From: Diploptera punctata
Taxonomy: Eukaryota; Arthropoda; Insecta; Blattodea; Blaberidae
DNA: 64,000 bases
Assembly (NCBI GenBank): GCA_030220185.1
Contig: JASPKZ010003419.1
Location: 283,501 to 347,500, forward strand
Direction: 5' to 3'
Of the stretch, positions 57,091-64,000 are shown in pieces. The notes beneath the pieces were generated by a model. The model had not been told where the DNA came from and ran no database searches. It saw only the letters and a list, made by a program, of their open reading frames with translations. The position numbers were made by a program, and so were the translations under genes. The first letter of the stretch is position 1. The number at the start of each line of letters is the position of its first letter.

Positions 57091-57109
57091 ATCAAATTAA
57101 AGGAAGAAA

Positions 57110-57535
57110 GAAAATAAACGAAACTTAAATTATATAAAACAATGGCTGTTCCTTTGTTGTTGTATGGAAGTGAAAATTGGATAATGAATCAAGGGATAAA
57201 AGCAGGATACAGACTGCGGAAATGCTGTATTTACGTAATGTGAAAGGATGCACAAGAGCGGATAGAATAAGGAATGAAACTATACGAGAAGAATTAAATA
57301 TATATAAAATTGAAGATAAAATCAGCGAATATAATAAGAAATGGACAGAACACTTAATGAGAATGAACAACGAAAGAATACCAAAAAGAACCTTCCTGTA
57401 TAATCCCAGAGGAACAAGGGATGTTGGCCGACCACGTAGAAGATGGACTCCACTTTTAACTTCGCCGGAACAGGCTGCATAGCCTAAACCTTGTAGTAGA
57501 AGAAGAAGAAGAAGAGGAAAATAAAATATATAAAG
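57110..57535 (+). mobile_element. LINE 3' fragment with (GAA)n tail
   Basis: Encodes LLYGSENWIMN in a broken frame, then EMLYLRNVKGCTRADRIRNE, WTEHLMRMNNERIPKRTF and GRPRRRWTPL. Ends in AGAAGAAGAAGA. It splits the spacer block shared with 43990-44440; GAAAATAAA on both sides may be the target-site duplication. Confidence 0.7.
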
Positions 57536-57827
57536 TAAGGAGCCAGTTTCAAGATATAACATAAATTCTGTAACATGAAATATTTAAAAATAATACAAGC
57601 TGTAATAAAGTATAGAATACAGAATAAATTAATATCAGACTTAATAAGGAAATTAAAGACATTAGGAAATAATAAGAATCTTTAAACTGCATAAATAATA
57701 TTCCATGAATTTGAAAAAAATATTGATAATTAATGAATGTCGATTAAATAAAAAATGCTTATTCATAAAGGCACAATAAATAAATTAAAAAATTATAGAA
57801 ATTATTTATAATAATAAGAAAGTATTT

Positions 57828-57983
57828 CTTGAAGTACAATGGGTGTTCCATACGTATTGTTTATCAGTTCTTTAGCTTTGTATAAGTCAATATAAACACT
57901 TTGTATCAGCTGAATTTGTTCTGATTGTCTGATGACTGATGCAGCTAACTTAAATTCAGCAATTAGTAATACTTTACTTGATG
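57828..57983 (-). pseudogene. Inverted gustatory receptor fragment
   Basis: The minus strand matches 58878-59032 of copy 10 almost exactly (SVIRQSEQIQLIQSVYIDLY, then KAKELINNTYGTPIVLQ). It keeps the full KELI codons where copy 10 has its 1-nt deletion (156 versus 155 bp). Only this piece of loop and TM5 is present. It ends where the 111-bp promoter duplication begins. Confidence 0.88.
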
Positions 57984-58190
57984 TGCTAAATGTAACGATG
58001 GTTTAGTTAAGGAAAAGTAATATTTATTAATTTATGAAATCATGATAAGTGCACACGGCATATTCTCATATTCGTACATTCGTGTCAAATATCGTGCTAA
58101 ATGTCACGATGTTTTAGTTAAGGAAAAGTAATATTTATTAATTTATGAAATCATGATAAGTGCACACGGCATATTCTCATATTCGAACAT
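57983..58190 (+). repeat. 111-bp tandem duplication in the 5' flank of GR copy 10
   Basis: Copies 57983-58078 and 58094-58190 (start-to-start 111 bp) share 'gttaaggaaaagtaatattt' and 'gataagtgcacacggcatat'. The second copy corresponds to the GR 5' flank (ATATCGTGCTAAATG, as in copy 8). No CACGTG is present at the usual position; GCACAC stands near there. Confidence 0.88.
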
Positions 58191-58230
58191 TTAACAATCC
58201 ACTGTGAGTTCAGTCACATCACACATCAAC

Positions 58231-59405
58231 ATGGATAGAGAAAAATTTAACAATAGCGTAAAATATATGTATGCATTGTCACGAATTTTCGGTTTAACGC
58301 CTATTTCACTCTTCACCAAAGATGAGAATTTGAAAGTTAGGCACCTGTACTTTGCATGGACTGTGTTTTGGATTATGTTCACAAGTGCATTTGGATGCTG
58401 GCAAATATACTTTTTAATGGATTTTCACAAGACATCGCTACCAAAAATAAGAATATCTGTAACAATTTGCTACGGCTTCATGTTCTTGGGAAATGTGATT
58501 ATTTTAATAAACAACTTCGTGAAGAGAAGAAACTTCCCAAAAATAATAAGTGCAATGTGGAAGATTGACAAAAAATTGTTACTAACATCAGATGATAAGT
58601 TCTACGAAAAAGAGAAGTTGTGTTCCATTAAATACATCATAATCATATGTCTAGTAAATGTAGCTATTGTTATCACAATTATTTCTGCGTTTGACCAAAC
58701 ATCTTGTTATGGCATTATACATAATTGTGTTGAAAATCTGCCAATGTTCGTGAATGGAATATTAAGCATCCAATTCATCTCCTTGATAAGAAAAATTAAC
58801 AAAAAGCTAAGTACTGTAAACCACTTTGTGGAAAGTTACAGAAAATATCACAAAACACATTCCTCCAAATCAAAGGCATCAAGTAAAATATTACTAATTG
58901 CTGAATTTAAGTCAGCTGTATCAGTCATCAGACAATCAGAACAAATTCAGCTGATACAAAGTGTTTATATTGACTTATACAAAGCTAAAGACAGATAAAC
59001 AATACGTATGGAATACCCATTGTACTTCAAGTAGTAACTTGCTACTTGCTGTCTGTGACAGCAGTGTTCGAGGGAATTGATATTGCAACCAAAGAAATGG
59101 ATGTGTTAAGAGTCACTGTTAATGTCTTTATGCTTTCATATGTGTTTGTGATGCTGGGGTGGAATTTACTGAACTGCCATCAGACAAGTGATGAAACAGG
59201 CAAAATCATTTCAAACGTTCAGAAGCTGATGGTCAAATGTGACGTTTCCCAACATGGACAACGTGATTTAAACATGTTTCTGTCCATGATGAGAGATATG
59301 CCACTTGAGTACACACCTTGTGGACTTTTCAATTTAAACTTGCCTTTTCTTTGCAGCACAGTTGGTGTGATCGGCACGTATGTTGTGGTTATGATGACAC
59401 TTTAA
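58231..59405 (+). pseudogene. Gustatory receptor, copy 10, full-length but for a 1-nt deletion
   Basis: Open from MDREKFNNSVKYMYALSRIF through TM1-TM4 and the loop to YIDLYKAKD. There (about 58990-58993) GAACTG reads GACAG and a stop follows at once. The second frame continues (INNTYGIPIVLQVVTCYLLS) undamaged to the TM7 end TVGVIGTYVVVMMTL, stop 59403-59405. The family signature is weaker here (TYVVVMM, no Gln). Apart from the deletion it is a complete ~391-aa GR. The inverted fragment upstream shows the unmutated sequence. Young pseudogene, null allele or base-call error cannot be told apart from one sequence. Confidence 0.85.
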
Positions 59406-59469
59406 AAATTAAGGTTTTGTTTTTGTTTTATGGTATTCTCGAAAGTTAAGTAAATATCACTAGCAAATT

Positions 59470-59995
59470 GTACAAAAACGAAAGGATAATCAAGAATTAT
59501 TACTCTAAAAGTTGTTGAAAATATTTCGACCGTAGCAGAATACATTTATATCATTATCTTACTGGTACAATGTATTTGTGATGGATTGTACAAAGCTAAG
59601 GAAGTGATCAATTCTACCTACGGAATGTCTATTGCACTTCGAGTAATAACTGCAATGTGCTGTGTGGAACAACAGTTATCGGCGGAATTGATGGTGCAAC
59701 CAATAAATTGATGGGTTAAGAGTCATTGATGATAGTATGTGTGTTTACATCTATATTGTTTGATGGGCGCTTGGATTCTGCTCAACTGCCCTCAGACATC
59801 TCAAGAAACTGAGAAGATCATCCCAAAAGTTTAGAAACAGATTTTTCCTAGGATGTGCTACAAAACTTAAACATATTTCCGTCCACTACATCGAATTCGC
59901 ACTTCAGTTCACACTAAGAGGACTTCTCAGATTGAACTTGTATCTTCTTTTAACAGGGTTGGTGTGATTTTGTGTTTGTGAATCAGTTTGGAGAA
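59470..59995 (+). pseudogene. Gustatory receptor C-terminal relic (10b)
   Basis: Decayed: LYKAKEVINSTYGMSIALRV near 59590, the TM6-flanking 'ggattctgctcaactgccct' near 59770, the 'cttcagttcacactaagagg' loop near 59915 and TM7 remains to 59990. Many stops. It is the counterpart of relic 9b, so copies 9/9b and 10/10b arose by duplication of a pair. Confidence 0.75.
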
Positions 59996-60254
59996 TGACA
60001 ATTGTATGAATATTCACCAAACGTATCGTCATATGTTAGATGGTTTAACATACAAGAAATCATGAACCCAGAATTGAATTTAAGCTACTGATATTTTCTA
60101 CAGCCACTTTCAACAATAAAACGAGTAAAATATATTACATATGGCACATATTTATGGAATATATTAGCATATACTCTAGCCACTGTATTTAGATTTAAAA
60201 ATGTATCATTTTTTTAAAGTGAAGATATATTAGAAATGCTTCAACTTGTTTCAT

Positions 60255-60790
60255 GCTTGATTCCTTTTTACTATAGCCACCCAATTGGGCGCTTTCTCTC
60301 TACTTTTTCCCGTAAATTTACATGTCCCTCTTTCATTCCCATTCGTGCCACTTGTCCTTCCCGAACTGTTCTCACTATGTCTGGTTTGCTATAAAGATCA
60401 TGCAGCTCACTGTAATGTAGTCTTCTCCATTCGCCTGTCTGTTCATCTCTCTTAGGTTCAACATTTTTCCTAAGAACTTTATTTCTAAATACGCATAATC
60501 GTTTCTCCTCCATTGAAGCAAGAGTCCATGTTTCGCATCCATATAACTGGGGGATAACAGTTTAACATATCTTCAGTTTAATGTTTTGTTAAAAATATTG
60601 GGACGAAAAGATTTCCTGTAATGCATAACAGTAGGCATTTCTAGAATTAACCCTATGCTTAATTTATTAGTGCATCTGATTCATGTTTAGGCCTATAATT
60701 ATTTTTCCTAGGTATTTGAATTTAACCACTTCGTCAAACTTTCCCTCATTTGTCGTTAACTACCAATTTCCATTATATAATGTTTTTTTT
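60255..60790 (-). mobile_element. Decayed RTE-1 after relic 10b
   Basis: Minus-strand remains: MEEKRLCVFRNKVLRKNVEP, KRDEQTGEWRRLHYSELHDL and KRPIGWL. The 5' part continues to 'caatttccattatataatg'. Confidence 0.75.
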
Positions 60791-61689
60791 TGCGGGATAG
60801 TGCGTTTCGTCGTACTTAAAGCAATGTGACCATGACTGAAAGTTCAACTTCCACATTTCGGGGTTGCCAACCTAAATAACTATACTGTAATACAAATAAC
60901 TATACCGTAATATTACATATTACAAAGACGCGTTTGGGAAGTAACATCACTGCCCTCTATGTATACTACATTCAATGTATATACAAAAAATATCCAAAAG
61001 ATAGTATTCATATACATTATACGAAACAAATCACTCCATTTTAAATGAACTAAAATTTATTTGAAACAATGTAAAACAATAAATGCGTACTTTGTCGCCA
61101 TTTTATAACTGATTCGTGTCAAGTACTACTGTAGTTTGAACTAATAAATACTGCCCACTCTGTTAACGTTAGTCAATTGTTTATAAAGAACGCAAATATT
61201 TCAAACAAGTATGTTATTATTTTACTAATATTTATTGTTTTCAGAACATCCTCGCGCAAAAAATATTGTATAAAGCACGTTTGTGAAGCGTTTTACAGAA
61301 TCTCCGTAATTAAAAACCTTGCTGTCGCTCGGTTTTTAAACATTCTCGTAGCTTCTGTAAAAATCACTTCTTAACCTCACTATATTAATGTAAAAACATA
61401 TAATTTATTTTTATGGCAAGGCCTTAAATAAGAAGAGCAAAATAATTAATTTGTTTATTATTGGAACATGAACTATGTTACGACAAACTATCGCAATCAA
61501 TCTCACGTTAAATTACTTTATTCACAGCTTATTTTTTAATCGTTTCATTATTTCGTCTATGACAGCAATTTCGTTGCCTGCTTCATTTTATAAAGTTTTT
61601 TTTTTCAGTTCTTCTATAAATATTATATACGAAAAACGAGATTTGCGACAAAACGTCCGTGTCTTGAATAAGCACAGAGTATTGTTTTG
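60791..61689. other. Unannotated intergenic sequence
   Basis: A/T-rich; no coding segment or shared repeat recognised. The GR array has ended. Confidence 0.35.
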
Positions 61690-62160
61690 TAACGCGATAT
61701 CTTGTTAACTCCGCCACACATATGCTACAGTTTCATAAATATTTCTTCTAAAAAATATTCCAAAATCTGTACGTACTTTTATAATGTGGTTTAAAGATTG
61801 GGAAAATGTTCATTTCATAGTTGCATATCTTTTAGGAATACCCGTCTAATTGCAGAATTTCCTGGTTGCTTAATATTCCCCACTTATTCTCGATTTCAAA
61901 AATTTCCCGACTGCTGGACTCACTGTATGGTTCAGCGCAGGGTGATAAGTAATCAACAGCTCAAATAATAATTAACAGTTGACTATTAGAAATATAAACA
62001 CCAATTAGATAGTATAACTGTCACAGGATTGATGACCGGAGCAAGAGGTGCTATACCAGGATTCTTAGCTAAATTTTGGAATTTCTTAGATTTGGACAGG
62101 GTGTGTCTTCCTAAATTGCCATCGCTGCCATTAGAGGATCAATTTAAATTTTAACCTTTA
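61690..62160 (+). repeat. Dispersed repeat DR2, copy 2
   Basis: Same orientation as 22165-22640; shared parts include 'acttttataatgtggtttaa', 'gtaatcaacagct' and 'actgtcacaggattgatga'. The foldback left arm of copy 1 is missing. Confidence 0.7.
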
Positions 62161-62239
62161 CACTGCTACGAACGGGTATATCCGTTGGCAAAGAAAATGC
62201 TTGCTGTTCTATGGGTGTGTATATCCATTCTCAACTCCA

Positions 62240-64000
62240 AAAGCATCATCATCATCATCATAGTACATTCACGAATTTAGGCCATTTGTTGACCTGTTTC
62301 GGCCTCAAGAGAAACACCATCCAGAAGTCTTTTGAGTGGACGTCCTGGTCTTCTTCTTCCTGCAGATTGATATCTTAACATTTGTTTGGGTATTCTGTGA
62401 TCTTCCATTCGATGAACATGTTGTACCCATCTTGACTTATAATCAGAAATTTTGTTTTCTAAAGATTCCATGTGTAATTCTTCTAAGATGTCTTCATTTT
62501 TTTGTGATCTAGTAGTGTGTATCCTGCAGTCCTCCGAAGATATCTCATTTCAGCAGATCTAAGTCTCTGTATATCCTTCTGTTTCAACGTCCACACTTCG
62601 CTACCATACAAAAGTGTTGGAAGAGCCAGTGTTTTATACACTTTCAGTCTTGAATGCTTTTGGACTAACTGTGGCTTGAAGATAGAATTTATTAACCCTA
62701 AAATTCTTAAAAATTTAGATATTTTTGCATTTACATCCTTTTCTTCTTCATATGAGATATTGCATCCTAGATATGTAAAATTATTCACCTGCTCCAAAAT
62801 TTTATTGTCCAGTACAATTTTACTTCTGACAGGATCTACACCTTGAAATGCCATAATTTTTGTTTTTTCTGTAGATATCTTTAATCCATATTCTTCTGTA
62901 ATTTTGTTAAGTTCATACAGACCTTTCTGTAGATTATCTTCGGAATTTGCTATTATTATTTGGTCATCTGCAAACAATAGGGTGTTTAATTTTCTATTTT
63001 CGATATTCTTATTCCAAATTTATATGTTTTGTTCCAGCAACATATCACTTCATTGATATAAATTGCAAACAGTGTTGGGGATAGGGGGCAGCTTTGTCTC
63101 ACACCACGGTTTATAATTCCTTCTTCAGAAAATCTGTTATTTAATTTAATCTTCATGGTGTTGTCTTTGTAAATATTTTGTATGTTCTGCCGAAGTAAAT
63201 TTGGTAGATTTCTGTCTTCCAATATATTTAAGAGTTTTTATCTCTTGACTGTGTCGAATGCTTTTCAAAATCTATGAAAGCAAAATGTGTTTCTAAGTTG
63301 AATCTCTTCTTTTTTCAAGCAATAGTTTAACAGAAAATGCTGAATCAATACAAGATCGTCCTTTCCTAAATCCATTTTGACATTCCATAAGGAATGTTTC
63401 ACTGAAACTTTTCAATTTTCCATTTAAAATGTCTGCATAAATTTTGTAGCAAGTGTTTAACAAACTGATTCCCCTATAGTTGTCCATTTTTCTCTTGTCT
63501 CCTTTCTTGAACAGGGGTATAACAATGCTTGTCTTCCATTCTTGTGGTATATCTGCATTTTTGAATACATTATTAAAGAATGACAACAGTCTTTCATGGA
63601 ACTGTTTGCCTGCATATTTGTACAATTCAGAATTCAAGCCATCTGTGCCAGTTGCCTTTCCATTGTTTAATTTCTTTAAACTATTGTTCAATTCTTCCAA
63701 TGATATTATGGAATCTGTCTCATTATTATTTCGGAAAATTGTATCTTCATAGCTATTGTCAGTCCAAAGACTTATATAATAATTGAAAAAATCTTCTTTT
63801 GTTACTCCGCAATTAATTTTGGTAGATTCTTTAATATATTTATTCAAATGTTTTAATATTTTGAAGGCATTAGGTTGGAGCTTATGCAAATCTGATTCTA
63901 AATGTGTAACAAAATTTAACCATGTTTTCCTATGTCTCTTTCTTATTTCCAACTCCAAACGCCTGCTAGTTATATAATACGTATTGCATTGCTTTCAAAC
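62240..64000 (-). mobile_element. LINE-D: non-LTR retrotransposon, 5' part beyond the window
   Basis: Read on the minus strand: RT fingers (63293-63958: IPQEWKTSIVIPLFKKGDKR, MDNYRGISLLNTCYKIYADI, GFRKGRSCIDSAFSVKLLLE), a break near 63240-63290 in the AFxDFEKAFD region, palm (62986-63222: RGVRQSCPLSPTLFAIYINE), the active site FADDQIIIA (62960-62980), then LGCNISYEEEKDVN, LPTLLYGSEVWTLKQ, and after a break near 62480 VQHVHRMEDHRIPKQMLR and RRPGRPLKRLLDGVSLEAET. The 3' tail (ATG)n is at about 62243-62262. Copies of this tail lie at 54616-54735 and 56583-56655. Confidence 0.88.

Overview
The window is insect nuclear DNA, most likely from a cockroach or close relative (Blattodea). It holds a long tandem array of insect gustatory receptor (GR, 7tm_7) genes, one secreted Gly/Ser/Tyr-rich structural protein gene, and a very high load of non-LTR retrotransposons, tRNA-derived SINEs, AAT microsatellites and a Penelope-like element. 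The species call is inference: cockroaches are known for very large GR repertoires and this repeat style, but no species-specific marker was found.

Left part (1-22.6 kb): a two-exon secreted structural protein gene. Its TATA box is near 595, a 4-codon exon 1 lies at 664-675, an 8.07 kb intron full of LINE and SINE insertions follows, and exon 2 is at 8750-10039. From 10 to 22.6 kb the sequence is almost entirely nested repeats. The commonest is one RTE-like LINE (called RTE-1 here), whose C-terminal domain ends in a conserved tail followed by (TAAG)n. Several copies have clear target-site duplications.

Right part (23.3-60 kb): at least 14 GR loci, 13 on the + strand and one inverted fragment. 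Two are intact single-exon genes (29440-30624, 394 aa; 33942-35129, 395 aa). Two others are one nucleotide from intact (45069-46249; 58231-59405). Four are full-length with several lesions, and six are truncated or fragmentary. Five neighbouring copies share a promoter-proximal block with a CACGTG E-box ending exactly 66 nt before the ATG. The units were copied together with an old RTE-1 relic in the 3' flank, so paralogous flanks show which later insertions are new. Between GR copies lie a 37-unit, 81-bp satellite (36297-39234), a Penelope-like element (41658-43540) with an inverted partial 5' copy and a hammerhead-like terminal motif, and a long LINE (47404-49945).

The last 4 kb hold a second copy of a repeat also found just left of the array, then another LINE running off the window. 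How the genes work together: the GRs would act as ligand-gated channels or subunits in taste neurons. The structural protein gene is an unrelated neighbour. No operon-like organisation, viral genome, CRISPR array or rRNA was seen.
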